DNA of 35,177 bases from Chryseobacterium populi (GTDB lineage Bacteria; Bacteroidota; Bacteroidia; Flavobacteriales; Weeksellaceae). The stretch covers positions 1 to 35,177 of the forward strand of contig NZ_AKJY01000094.1 in assembly GCF_000282115.1 (NCBI RefSeq), in the 5' to 3' direction. Within the stretch, counting starts at the first letter, position 1; each line of letters starts with the position of its first letter. The notes below the pieces were generated by a model. It saw only the letters and a list, made by a program, of their open reading frames with translations. It was not told the DNA's origin and did not search any database. This document shows, piece by piece, positions 13,898-22,321 of the stretch. A program made the translations under genes and the position numbers.

Positions 13898-14890
13898 TTA
13901 TTTTAATAATCTTCCCGAAATATTACCCGTCGCAGAACCTACTGCTGCTCCCGCAACATTACCTGATTTCGTAGCAGTTTGGTTTACATTACGCATAAAG
14001 TTGCCTGCCCCTCCTGCCTGAATCACCCAGCCAGTCACCGTTGGTACCGTAAAATAACCTATGATCCCAATTACCATATAGATGATGTATACCGTATTGG
14101 AGGTATCAGGAATAAAGGTGGGATCTGCGAGCATCTCGATATCCCGTTCTAAAATCAGAGTTTGCATTTTGGCAAGAATAGCACTGAATATATCAGCAAC
14201 AGGAAGCCATAGGTAAACACTAACGTACCTGGTCAGCCACTGGGTTAAAGTTGTTTGGAAACCATCCCAGACGGAAATCGCAAATGCTATTGGTCCCAAG
14301 ATTGAAAGCACTATCAGAAAGAATGTTCTGATGGTATCAATAACTAAGGCTGCCGATTGAAACAGAATTTCAAGAAATTCACGAAAACCATCTCTGATAT
14401 CTTTCTTGATGGCAAACATTTCTCGTTCAATATACATTCCGGACATCGTGACCAGATCCGATGGTGACCATCCGAGCTCTTCCAGCTTCTTGTCAAATTC
14501 TTCGTTTGAAATAAGATAAGCCATCTCCGGATTCCTGAGCATCGCTTCTCGTTCTAAAAGATCCTTTTTCTGCTGCAGCTCGTTCATATCCAAGACCTGA
14601 TTCTCCAGCATTGAATGGCTTCCCTGAACGATGGAACTCATTACCCCATTAAGACTTCCTAAAACCAATGTGGTAAAAAACATAATGCAGATGCCTATGG
14701 CAAAAGGTCTCAGCATGGGAAACAAATCAATCGATTCTGCACGGCTCAATGACTGCCAGACTTTTAGTGCTACATAGAATAAAGCGCCTAATCCGGCGAC
14801 CCCTTTTGCCACAGCAGCCATATCAGCGCACATCGGCATCATTTCCTCATAAACGGAACGAAGTACTTCGTGTAAGTTGCTTGGTTCCAT
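13898..14890 (-). CDS. traJ: Conjugative transfer protein TraJ (VirB6-like)
   Basis: A 330-residue polytopic inner-membrane protein. Membrane segments occur near residues 25-45, 65-95 (RPFAIGICIMFFTTLVLGSL), 175-210 (AALVIDTIRTFFLIVLSILGPIAFAISVW), 225-245 (WLTRYVSVYLWLPVADIF) and 275-305. The FQTTLTQWLTRYVSVYLWLPVADI block is the conserved core of the VirB6/TrbL-like family, which forms part of the DNA-translocating channel. The soluble loop 100-170 holds a coiled-coil around LLEREAMLRNPEMAYLIS. The C-terminus is glycine/alanine-rich. It lies 1 nt after traI and is likely translationally coupled. Confidence 0.93.
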   Translation of the reverse strand: MEPSNLHEVLRSVYEEMMPMCADMAAVAKGVAGLGALFYVALKVWQSLSRAESIDLFPMLRPFAIGICIMFFTTLVLGSLNGVMSSIVQGSHSMLENQVLDMNELQQKKDLLEREAMLRNPEMAYLISNEEFDKKLEELGWSPSDLVTMSGMYIEREMFAIKKDIRDGFREFLEILFQSAALVIDTIRTFFLIVLSILGPIAFAISVWDGFQTTLTQWLTRYVSVYLWLPVADIFSAILAKMQTLILERDIEMLADPTFIPDTSNTVYIIYMVIGIIGYFTVPTVTGWVIQAGGAGNFMRNVNQTATKSGNVAGAAVGSATGNISGRLLK

Positions 14891-14891
14891 C

Positions 14892-15524
14892 TTACCAGTA
14901 TTTTTGATTGGAGGTTCCGTAAAGATCCAGCACCCTTTTCGTGTTGTTCTGTTTTTTTGCTCTGAGATAACTGACCGAAATATTTTTATTGGTGTAGTAT
15001 CTTACCAGATTATGATACGCTTTGACCTCTTTATAAACCCGGTCAACAACATCCATCCTTTCTTTATCATTCAGAGAAAGACCGTTAGAAGTGATGATCT
15101 CTTTGAGTTCTTTCAATAGCTCCGTGCTCTCCGTAAGAAGCGCAGAATAACCATTGGCAATGGAAGCTAATTCCTGAGCATTAAAATTGGGGTCATTCAG
15201 CATTTTACCGAAATTGTTGACATACATCTCAGAAACATCACCCACTAAAAGGACGGTCTGCTGAACCTTTCTGGCATCTTTGACCAGATTATTGATGGCT
15301 TTCAGCTGGTCATAATACTCTTTACCCTGTTCATATACTTTCTTAACTTCATTGAAGTTCTTAACAACGTTAGATACCGTTGAAGAAGTCTGTACAATTT
15401 CATTGGCTGAGTTCAAAATTCCCGAAGCCAGGTTTGCAGGGTCTGTTACGACAAATTGTGCTTTTGTATAGGTTACGGTAGCAAAGAATGCTACCATTAA
15501 GGTTTTAATGATTAAATTTTTCAT
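14892..15524 (-). CDS. traI: Conjugative transfer protein TraI (DUF4141, VirB5-like)
   Basis: A 210-residue protein with an N-terminal signal peptide (KTLMVAFFATVTYTKAQ) and a long helical mature part beginning QFVVTDPANLASGILNSANEIVQTSSTVSNVVKNFNEVKKVYEQG, the start typical of DUF4141/VirB5-like minor pilus proteins. The helical hairpin continues to about residue 180. It lies 12 nt after traG. Function by homology: a periplasmic or pilus-tip component contacting the recipient. Confidence 0.9.
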   Translation of the reverse strand: MKNLIIKTLMVAFFATVTYTKAQFVVTDPANLASGILNSANEIVQTSSTVSNVVKNFNEVKKVYEQGKEYYDQLKAINNLVKDARKVQQTVLLVGDVSEMYVNNFGKMLNDPNFNAQELASIANGYSALLTESTELLKELKEIITSNGLSLNDKERMDVVDRVYKEVKAYHNLVRYYTNKNISVSYLRAKKQNNTKRVLDLYGTSNQKYW

Positions 15525-15536
15525 TGTTGTACATTT

Positions 15537-18056
15537 TTAAATGATTGAATTGTCTTTTCTATTCGATTTGATTCTCTTAAGAGAAATCCTCTTGATGGCC
15601 TGTTCGACATTGCCGTCAAGTTCAGATGCAAGGTTCATCACCTCCATCTTTTCCGTTTCTTCTGTAGTATATGCCAGATATTCTTGTGTTGAAACTTCAG
15701 TGGCATAGACTGCAGAGTGCGTTCCACCCAGTCCAATCCAAACTTCCTTGTAAAGTCTTCGTGGATCATTATTCATATTGATAGAAAGTACCTGAGCTTT
15801 TTCTTTATCCGTTAATCCCAGCATTGCCTGAATATCATCGAACTTGTTCATGTACTTTCTTTGGTCAAGAAGAATCTTACAATCCGAATTATTAATGATA
15901 CTTTCTTTCACAATCGGTGACTGAATGATATCATCGACTTCCTGAGTTACTACTATGGCTTCCCCAAAGAATTTCCTTACCGTTTTGAACAAATACTTGA
16001 TGTATTCTGCCATCCCCTCCTTGGCAATGGCTTTCCAGGCTTCTTCGATGAGGATGAGTTTTCTGATTCCTTTAAGTCTTCGCATCTTATTGATAAAGAC
16101 TTCCATAATGATAATGGTTACAATAGGAAATAGAATTTTATGATCTTTAATAGCATCGATTTCAAAGACAATAAAACGCTTGGATAATAAGTCCAGCTGC
16201 TTTTCTGAATTGAGCAGATAGTCATACTCTCCTCCTCTATAGTAAGGTTCCAGCACATTGAGAAAGTTGGCTATATCAAAGTCTTTTTCCCTGACTTTCT
16301 TTTGCTCCAGTACTTTCTGATAATCATCTTTGACGTACTCATAGAATCCATTGAAAGAAGGATGCTCGTCATTTGATTTAATCCTTTCGATATATCCGCT
16401 GACTGCATTGGAAAGGGCTACTTCCTCTGAACGGGTCGGTGGTTCGTCATCTCTTTTCCAAAGTGTCAGAATTAAGGTTTTTATACTCTCCCTTTTTTCA
16501 ATGTCAAAGACACCGTCATCGGTATAGAATGGATTGAAAGCAATGGGATTATCCTCAGTATAGGTAAAATAAACACCATCCTCTCCTTTGGTCTTTCCCC
16601 TGATAAGTTCACACAATCCCTGGTAGGAATTTCCGGTATCTACAAGAAGGACATGCGCTCCCTGCTCATAATACTGTCGCACCATATGGTTGGTGAAGAA
16701 TGATTTACCACTGCCCGATGGACCAAGGATAAACTTATTTCTATTGGTAATAATCCCCTGTTTCATCGGCAGATCTGAAATATCCAGATGAATCGGTTTT
16801 CCGGTCAAACGGTCAGCCATTTTGATCCCAAAAGGTGAAGGTGAATCCTGATAGTTGGTTTCCTCTGTAAAAAAACACACAGCAGGTTCGATGAATGTGT
16901 AGAAGCTTTCTTCACTCGGAAAATCTCCTGCATTACCGGGTATTCCAGCCCAATATAAAGTAGCGGTATCCGTGGTATTATGACGGGGTTTACATTCCAT
17001 CAAGGCTAGCGCACTACCAGTATCATTTTTTAACTGCTTGAATTCAGCAGAATTGTCAGACCATGACATTACATTAAAATGAGCGCGGATAGATTGTAAC
17101 CCGAAAGAATGTGCTTCATTCAAATACTTTTCTATCCATTCCTTATTGATCTGATTGGCTCTGCTGTATCTTGCTAAAGAGTGCATATTCCTTGCAGATT
17201 TTTCAAATTGGCGAAGATTCTCATCACTATTGTCGATGAACAGATATTGGTTATAAATGTGATTGCAACTGAGCAGAAGTCCCACCGGAGAAGCAAATGA
17301 TAAAAGACAGTCGCTGCGATCGGTGCTTAATTTCTCATAACGACTGTGTGATGATACAGTGCCTGGTAAATCCTCAGTATCCGATAAGGTGTGCATACTA
17401 ATCCGGTTGTTACCAATCCTCATTTCTTCCGACCCTAACTTGATATCCTGTAATGACGGATGGGTTTCACGGGATAATGTTAGATATTGCTCCAGTAATC
17501 CTGACCTCTCAGAAGTTCCTGATATCTCATTTTCTGTCATCCTTTCGAGATGGATATAACCACTGTCATTCATAATCCTTTCCAGCTGATCGACCGCTTC
17601 AAGAAATCGATTCATGACTTCTTTATCTTTAATCTCTTTCGGAATCAGTTTTCCTTTACAGAGTGATGAAAAGTTGCTCTGCATCCGCATTCTCCCCTTA
17701 CTTGTTTTTGTGATGAACAAGTAGCAGTAATGATTTAAAAAGGGCCTCTCATTGAAATGCCTTTCAAATGATTTGGAAAGAAAACTTTGGTCTTCTTGTG
17801 ACAAATCAGGATTGTAGTTTTCTTTCATAAACCAGTCCTGTTTGTGAACGATGGTGAAATCCGGGAGTGTTTTAATCGCTTTAAACCAAGCGGAATGCAT
17901 GGCTTCATACTCAGCGGAAGCGACAGTAAACAGTTCGGGGAGTCTGACCTTAAAGCAAACCGTAACATCAGCGTCTTTTGAAATGATACAATCATTTTCA
18001 ATCGCCAACAGTGGAAATTTACTTTCCAGAGTGGCTGCCTTGGAAGAATTTCTCAT
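15537..18056 (-). CDS. traG: Conjugative transfer ATPase TraG (VirB4-like)
   Basis: An 839-residue cytoplasmic/inner-membrane ATPase powering pilus assembly and substrate transfer. The N-terminal third is the CagE/TrbE/VirB4 domain (LESKFPLLAIENDCIISKDAD). Walker A, GPSGSGKS, lies at about residues 445-452 and Walker B, LILIEEAWK, at about 660-668; the conserved downstream FGEAIVVTQEVDDI and NNSDCKILLDQRKY blocks follow. It overlaps traF by 4 nt (ATGA), indicating coupling, and precedes traI by 12 nt. This naming follows CTnDOT, where TraG is the VirB4-type protein; the VirD4 coupling protein is encoded separately as MobC. Confidence 0.95.
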   Translation of the reverse strand: MRNSSKAATLESKFPLLAIENDCIISKDADVTVCFKVRLPELFTVASAEYEAMHSAWFKAIKTLPDFTIVHKQDWFMKENYNPDLSQEDQSFLSKSFERHFNERPFLNHYCYLFITKTSKGRMRMQSNFSSLCKGKLIPKEIKDKEVMNRFLEAVDQLERIMNDSGYIHLERMTENEISGTSERSGLLEQYLTLSRETHPSLQDIKLGSEEMRIGNNRISMHTLSDTEDLPGTVSSHSRYEKLSTDRSDCLLSFASPVGLLLSCNHIYNQYLFIDNSDENLRQFEKSARNMHSLARYSRANQINKEWIEKYLNEAHSFGLQSIRAHFNVMSWSDNSAEFKQLKNDTGSALALMECKPRHNTTDTATLYWAGIPGNAGDFPSEESFYTFIEPAVCFFTEETNYQDSPSPFGIKMADRLTGKPIHLDISDLPMKQGIITNRNKFILGPSGSGKSFFTNHMVRQYYEQGAHVLLVDTGNSYQGLCELIRGKTKGEDGVYFTYTEDNPIAFNPFYTDDGVFDIEKRESIKTLILTLWKRDDEPPTRSEEVALSNAVSGYIERIKSNDEHPSFNGFYEYVKDDYQKVLEQKKVREKDFDIANFLNVLEPYYRGGEYDYLLNSEKQLDLLSKRFIVFEIDAIKDHKILFPIVTIIIMEVFINKMRRLKGIRKLILIEEAWKAIAKEGMAEYIKYLFKTVRKFFGEAIVVTQEVDDIIQSPIVKESIINNSDCKILLDQRKYMNKFDDIQAMLGLTDKEKAQVLSINMNNDPRRLYKEVWIGLGGTHSAVYATEVSTQEYLAYTTEETEKMEVMNLASELDGNVEQAIKRISLKRIKSNRKDNSII

Positions 18057-18394
18057 ATGTTTGTTCTTTTACGGTTAATTTTCAGATACCGGTAAATACT
18101 CTTACGGCTGATGATATATTTCGGATGCTTTTTTTGAGCACTCATTTTCATCAGACCATGTTCCCCGTATTTTCCATTCAGTGCGAAAGTCTGCCAGATA
18201 AGAAGTCCACTGCTGATTCCTCCGAGAATTAAACACAGATTGGTATTGACGCCTGCCATATACATAACCATGACACAGATCAATATTCCTAAGAGTCCTC
18301 CACCGAAGATAAAGAGATATTGTGCTTTAAGTCCCTTGAACTCTACCGTCCTTCCTATTCCTTTATTGATATGATAGGTATTCATAGTCGTCAT
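18053..18394 (-). CDS. traF: Conjugative transfer protein TraF (DUF4133, VirB3-like)
   Basis: A 113-residue protein with two adjacent membrane helices (about residues 24-42, AQYLFIFGGGLLGILICVMV, and 46-66) and a basic C-terminal tail. Beginning with MNTYHINKGIGRTVEFKGLKAQY, it matches the DUF4133/TraF pattern (INKG, then the EFKGLK..Y segment). It corresponds to VirB3, which anchors the VirB4 ATPase at the inner membrane; the 4-nt overlap with traG fits this partnership. The stop of traE abuts its start. Confidence 0.93.
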   Translation of the reverse strand: MTTMNTYHINKGIGRTVEFKGLKAQYLFIFGGGLLGILICVMVMYMAGVNTNLCLILGGISSGLLIWQTFALNGKYGEHGLMKMSAQKKHPKYIISRKSIYRYLKINRKRTNI

Positions 18395-18700
18395 TTAAAG
18401 GAAGAATGAGCGAAGAATGGTTGCGGCAACAATTAAGAAGATACATGCTCCGAACCAGCTGGCAGCGGTTTTACTGGTGTCAGGATCACCACTGCTGAAC
18501 TTGTTGTAAACCTTGACTCCTCCAATCAATCCTACTACTGCACCTATGGCGTAAATTAATTGAGTAGCCGGCTCAAAATAAGAGGTGACCATCTGTGTAG
18601 CTTCGTTAATTCCGGCTGAACCATTGCCTTGACCAAATACCGAATTAATTGTCACGAATGTTAAAACAGCATACAGCAATTTTTTTCTTTGTTTTTTCAT
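18395..18700 (-). CDS. traE: Conjugative transfer protein TraE (DUF4134, VirB2-like)
   Basis: A 101-residue protein with a signal peptide (KLLYAVLTFVTINSVFGQ), a short linker (GINEATQMVTSYFEP), and two membrane helices (ATQLIYAIGAVVGLIGGVKVYNKF and the C-terminal SWFGACIFLIVAATILRSFFL) separated by a GDPDTSKT loop. This is the DUF4134/TraE family, the VirB2-like pilin candidate. It is the first gene of the distal tra block; on its upstream side a nuclease gene of opposite orientation separates it from traD, so this block probably has its own promoter in 18701-18887. Confidence 0.92.
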   Translation of the reverse strand: MKKQRKKLLYAVLTFVTINSVFGQGNGSAGINEATQMVTSYFEPATQLIYAIGAVVGLIGGVKVYNKFSSGDPDTSKTAASWFGACIFLIVAATILRSFFL

Positions 18701-18854
18701 AATGAATAGATTTTTTGATTATGAAACCCGCACTTTACGGGCTTGAAGACAAAGATGTCCGAGTCTAGGTACTCAGTAACAGGAATGGCATTGGATGGAA
18801 TCTTTTGGCTGTTAAAGAACCGTGCGCCAGTCAGAATTCCTGTATAATTAATTG

Positions 18855-18862
18855 TAAATTTG
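18855..18862 (+). promoter_or_regulatory. -7 promoter box of the DUF1016 gene
   Basis: TAAATTTG matches TAnnTTTG and lies 25 nt before the ATG at 18888. No clear -33 TTG is seen, so this is a partial promoter call. Confidence 0.5.
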
Positions 18863-18887
18863 TAAGGAATTTCAAAAAAGAGAAATC

Positions 18888-19862
18888 ATGGATAAAAGGT
18901 TCACAGATATTATTGAGCTCATCAAACAGTCTCGTAACAATGCGATAAGAAAAGTCAATGAGGAACTCATCGATCTATACTGGAATATTGGTGAGTATAT
19001 CAGCAAAAAGGTAGAGCTGAGTGAATGGGGACAATCTGTGGTTAAAGAACTTTCTCAGTTTATCCAGACTCATGAACCTGAACTAAAAGGTTTTTCGGAT
19101 AAGAATCTTTGGAGAATGAAGCAGTTTTATGAGACTTACAAGGAATTTCCAAAAATCTCAACACTGTTGAGAGAAATCAGCTGGTCTCATAATCTGTCCA
19201 TATTCTCCAGATGTAAATCAATCGAGGAAAGGGAATTTTATATCAAGTTGACCAAACAGGAAAATTATAGCTTCCGGGAGTTAGAGAGACAGATATCCAG
19301 CAGCCTTTTTGAAAGAACGATGATTGGAAATTCAAAACTCTCAACAGTGTTGAGAGAAACTAACGCTGATATAGTCAATACATTTAAAGACAGCTATGTA
19401 TTTGACTTTTTAAATCTGCCTGAAACATTCAATGAAAATGATCTCCAAAAAGGTTTAATTGAGCAGATGAAAAATTTTATCCTGGAGTTAGGACGGGATT
19501 TTCTTTTTATCAGCGAAGAGTACAAAGTACAGGTCGGCAATTCTGATTTTTATATCGATCTTTTATTCTTCCACAGGGGGCTGCAATGCCTTGTCGCTTT
19601 CGAACTGAAAGCAGATAAATTCAAACCCGAACATCTGGGTCAGCTTAACTTTTATCTGGAAGCGCTGGACAGGGATGTTAAACGTCAGAACGAAAATCCA
19701 AGCATCGGCGTACTGCTTTGTAAAGACAAAGACAGCGAAGTAGTAGAATATGCGCTGAGTAGAAGTCTTTCTCCGACAATGGTTTCTGAATACAAAACGC
19801 AGCTTCCCGACAAAAAGGTTCTGCAGAAAAAACTGCATGAATTGTTTGATAACAGATCTTAG
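18888..19862 (+). CDS. DUF1016 / YhcG-type PDDEXK nuclease-domain protein
   Basis: A 324-residue protein. The N-terminal DUF1016 helical domain (LYWNIGEYISKKVE..EWGQSVVKELS, then KGFSDKNLWRMKQFYETYK and LLREISWSHNLSIFSRCKS) is followed by a PDDEXK-type nuclease domain at about residues 195-290: FLFISEEYKVQVGNSDFYIDLLFFHRGLQCLVAFELKADKF, with the acidic/Lys core D..(F)ELK. Related YhcG proteins are predicted nucleases found near restriction or defence genes. Here the gene is alone on the plus strand, wedged between traE and traD, which run the other way, and it has its own -7 box. It is therefore probably cargo, perhaps defence related. Two near-identical palindromes lie within it. Confidence 0.88.
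   Translation: MDKRFTDIIELIKQSRNNAIRKVNEELIDLYWNIGEYISKKVELSEWGQSVVKELSQFIQTHEPELKGFSDKNLWRMKQFYETYKEFPKISTLLREISWSHNLSIFSRCKSIEEREFYIKLTKQENYSFRELERQISSSLFERTMIGNSKLSTVLRETNADIVNTFKDSYVFDFLNLPETFNENDLQKGLIEQMKNFILELGRDFLFISEEYKVQVGNSDFYIDLLFFHRGLQCLVAFELKADKFKPEHLGQLNFYLEALDRDVKRQNENPSIGVLLCKDKDSEVVEYALSRSLSPTMVSEYKTQLPDKKVLQKKLHELFDNRS
19156..19356. repeat. Two copies of a TCTCAACA-N-TGTTGAGA palindrome
   Basis: Copy 1 (19156-19172) and copy 2 (19338-19356, with one extra base pair per arm) lie 182 bp apart inside the DUF1016 gene. Each is a perfect 8- or 9-bp inverted repeat around one central base (C in one, G in the other). They encode STLLRE and STVLRE. Confidence 0.7.
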
Positions 19863-19895
19863 TTGAAACTTCTTAATAACAAAAGGGGAATTTGC

Positions 19896-20513
19896 CTAAA
19901 CAAACTCCCCAATATCGAAACCTTCAACACCATCTTTGTAACTGGAAGATATGCCTTCAACATCATTCGAAATGCTCTGACTTAACAAATTTGAAATACG
20001 CTTCGAAGCCTCCCCCAACGAATTCTCTAAAAGATCAAAAAGCTCGGTCCCATGAATTTTTTGAATTATAGCAACTGCTTGCTGTTCTAAATCAGGTTCC
20101 AGCATTTTCCGCTGTAACAGCTGACCCACAGTACTCAATTCCTGAAAGGTAACCCCTGTAGCAAACCCACTTTCGATATTAGAGTCCTGATACTTCCAAT
20201 CTTCTTCCTCTTTCCTCCAATTATCCTTGATTAGAATATCATCAAGATTTTTATTCTCGGTTACATCTTCAGCTTTCCCGTTCTTGGTTTCTGATTCAAA
20301 ATTATCTTCTGCTAATGAAGTAAATTCAAGGTGGCTTTCAGTGGCTTCAACTGGCCAACCTTTTCTTTTTGTTTGCTTAATATCTCCCATTATCGGTGGA
20401 GAACTTTTCTTAGTATTACCCCTATCTTTCGCACGGACATTGACTGGGAATCTTCTGTCGAGAAGAATTAGAATGATAGCGATTAATAAACCTATAATGA
20501 TTATTTTTTCCAT
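19896..20513 (-). CDS. traD: Conjugative transfer protein TraD (probable)
   Basis: A 205-residue protein with one N-terminal membrane helix (IIIIGLLIAIILILLDRRF), an acidic, low-complexity middle (residues 45-120), and a conserved C-terminal helical part (TGVTFQELSTVGQLLQRKMLEPDLEQQAVAIIQKIHGTELFDLLENSLGEASKRISNLL). Position after traA and the DUF3408 gene and this C-terminal signature fit the TraD protein of Bacteroidota conjugative transposons, which is unrelated to F-plasmid TraD. No enzymatic motif is visible. The family role is not known. The DUF1016 gene converges on it with 33 bp between stops. Confidence 0.72.
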   Translation of the reverse strand: MEKIIIIGLLIAIILILLDRRFPVNVRAKDRGNTKKSSPPIMGDIKQTKRKGWPVEATESHLEFTSLAEDNFESETKNGKAEDVTENKNLDDILIKDNWRKEEEDWKYQDSNIESGFATGVTFQELSTVGQLLQRKMLEPDLEQQAVAIIQKIHGTELFDLLENSLGEASKRISNLLSQSISNDVEGISSSYKDGVEGFDIGEFV

Positions 20514-20522
20514 AAAATGATA

Positions 20523-20915
20523 TTAAAAAATGGGACGGTATTTTTTATTGAAATCATCAGTAATTTCCTTTTCAAACATTTCGAAATGATACGCCAGTAT
20601 ATTATCCAGATAAGCATACAGAGAAATCTGATCATCGGCAATGATTTGAATAATGCGTGAGAGGCGCTCGTGATATTCAGGACGGATATAGATACTTTTA
20701 TCACCTCGCTTAGTCATTGTATGATGAGTAAGAAACTGCTCCGTATAGCTTATATCTGATGGTTTCTTAGTTTTCAACTTATTTTTTGTTACAGCTTTCT
20801 CCTTTTGGAGATCTGCATTTTGTACAGGAACTTCTTTCTTCGGATTTCCTGCCATAATGGACATCAGATATTCTTCATCGATACCGTTATCTTCATTGTT
20901 ATTGTCCTGTTCCAT
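20523..20915 (-). CDS. DUF3408 conjugal transfer protein (TraB/TraC position)
   Basis: A 130-residue cytoplasmic protein: an acidic, unstructured first half, then a C-terminal block (SYTEQFLTHHTMTKRGDKSIYIRPEYHERLSRIIQIIADDQISLYAYLDNILAYHFEMFEKEI) typical of DUF3408. That block resembles a ribbon-helix-helix DNA-binding domain (strand KSIYIRPE, then two helices), so it may act with the ParA-like TraA in DNA segregation or as an operon regulator. It is 4 nt after traA and 9 nt before traD. Whether it should be called TraB or TraC cannot be decided here. Confidence 0.8.
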   Translation of the reverse strand: MEQDNNNEDNGIDEEYLMSIMAGNPKKEVPVQNADLQKEKAVTKNKLKTKKPSDISYTEQFLTHHTMTKRGDKSIYIRPEYHERLSRIIQIIADDQISLYAYLDNILAYHFEMFEKEITDDFNKKYRPIF

Positions 20916-20919
20916 ACTT

Positions 20920-21687
20920 TTATAGTTTTACAATTCTTAAAAATTCTTCTACAAATTGATCCAACCTGCATTGAGCTAACAATTTAGGATCTGCAGGCAG
21001 TAAAGTCGATCGGAAAACAGTCTTTGTAATAGCCTCCCCTTCCTTTCTAAATCTTTTACTGTCTGTAATGCTTGTTTCCATAAGTGGCAGCCCTAAATCT
21101 GAAATCACTTTACTGTAGTTTTTGTAGAGCAACGTCCGTTCTCTTCCATCCACCTGATTCCAGAATAGATGTACAGCCCGAATTCCCGTTTGAGTTTCTT
21201 TCATTAATACATTGGTCAGAACATGGGTGAAACTTAACGTACTTTCCAGCACAACACGATCCGCAGTAATGGGTGAAAAAATATAATGGACTTTCGTCAA
21301 AGTTTTTAAAATCCCGGCGGTATTCACAGTTCCCGGTAGATCTAAAAATATAACATCAGGAATTGTTTCAGATCCTTCAACATAAGCATCTATATCCTCT
21401 AAAACCTGATCGGCTTTACTCTGGAAAATGGGATACGCTTTTTTATTAATACTCGTAAATTGTTTGTGAGCGATCTTTTTTAAAATCTCATTTTGCATCA
21501 CCATTTTTAAATCCCGTTCTCTCATCTGGAGTAAACTGTACTGAGGAAAGTCACAGTCAAATACAGCGACCTGATACCCCATCCGGTAATGAAGGAGACT
21601 TGCCATAAGTGTGGTAAATGTACTTTTTCCTACCCCTCCTTTTTGAGTGGAAAATGCAATAATTGTGGGTTGGTTCTTTGTTTTCAT
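20920..21687 (-). CDS. traA: ParA-family ATPase TraA
   Basis: A 255-residue ParA/MinD ATPase. The deviant Walker A is KGGVGKST at about residues 16-23 (FSTQKGGVGKSTFTTLMASLL), the A' motif is VAVFDCDFPQYSLL, and Walker B is VIFLDLPGTVN. It is the first gene of the tra operon and carries the CTnDOT name TraA. ParA proteins usually act with a DNA-binding partner and a centromere-like array. The DUF3408 protein downstream and the repeats at 21791-21978, just upstream of its start, are plausible partners. Confidence 0.92.
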   Translation of the reverse strand: MKTKNQPTIIAFSTQKGGVGKSTFTTLMASLLHYRMGYQVAVFDCDFPQYSLLQMRERDLKMVMQNEILKKIAHKQFTSINKKAYPIFQSKADQVLEDIDAYVEGSETIPDVIFLDLPGTVNTAGILKTLTKVHYIFSPITADRVVLESTLSFTHVLTNVLMKETQTGIRAVHLFWNQVDGRERTLLYKNYSKVISDLGLPLMETSITDSKRFRKEGEAITKTVFRSTLLPADPKLLAQCRLDQFVEEFLRIVKL

Positions 21688-21790
21688 TTTGCTTGATTTT
21701 GGTTATACATAATTGGGAAGAAAGACTGATTGACAGCCACTGGGCAATACATATATCAGGTTCCCTATACTGCTTTCAGTGCTACTGGAC

Positions 21791-21978
21791 GGAATTCCCT
21801 AAAGCTGTATTGACTTCAATCAGTTCTGGCTGAATGCCATTCATCCTGCAATCCTGAAAAATTGCTTTCCTGAAGACTATCTTTCACAGAGACTATCTTG
21901 ACGGCTGGAATTCCGGAAAGCTGGCATGCTGGATTTCCACTATTCAGGATTTCTATCAGATCTGCAGTCAGGAAATCC
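21791..21978. repeat. Cluster of GGAATTCC-like near-palindromes upstream of traA
   Basis: GGAATTCC occurs at 21791-21798 and 21907-21914, each followed by a similar sequence ending AAAGCTG. Relatives are GGATTTCC (21931-21938), GGATTTCT (21947-21954) and GGAAATCC (21971-21978). The stretch 21688-22205 has no credible gene. The array resembles a partition or regulator-binding site; that role is inferred. Confidence 0.5.
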
Positions 21979-22188
21979 CGCCCTCAATCTGATACAAATG
22001 AATAGTATTTCTTTTTTAAAACATTTCTAATGGTCGTTTTTGGCTTTAAGTGACTGTCTTTGACTTTCTTTCTAATATTGTCCCTACAAATGATTGTGGT
22101 TTACTTTGTTTCAGAAGACTAAGGAGGTCTTGGGAAATTGAACTTTATGAACGCGATCAGTATTACATCTGCTTTATTACTGGAATTT

Positions 22189-22268
22189 CCTTTCACCCGA
22201 AAGGAGCAAGTTATGTTTTGAGTGCCTCATAAATTTTTTCGTGCCTCAAAACAACTTGCCCTGGCTGG
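22189..22268. other. Candidate origin of transfer (oriT)
   Basis: An inverted repeat pairs GCAAGTT (22206-22212) with AACTTGC (22253-22259) and GTTTTGAG (22215-22222) with CTCAAAAC (22245-22252), with an AT bulge. Two direct copies of GTGCCTCA (22222-22229, 22241-22248) lie in the arms. A small CCTTTC-ACCC-GAAAGG hairpin precedes it, and a GC-rich CCCTGGCTGGGGC follows. It lies 55 bp before mobA, the usual place for a relaxase target. The nick position cannot be set from sequence. Confidence 0.65.
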
Positions 22269-22321
22269 GGCTTTAAAAACCACTCCAAAGTCGTGATTTT
22301 ACTAATATTAAATTAAATGCG

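Noticed and set aside
22050..22232. 60-aa ORF between traA and mobA
   Set aside because: It runs into the oriT-like repeat, has no ribosome site or recognisable content and covers repeat-rich DNA. It is probably chance.
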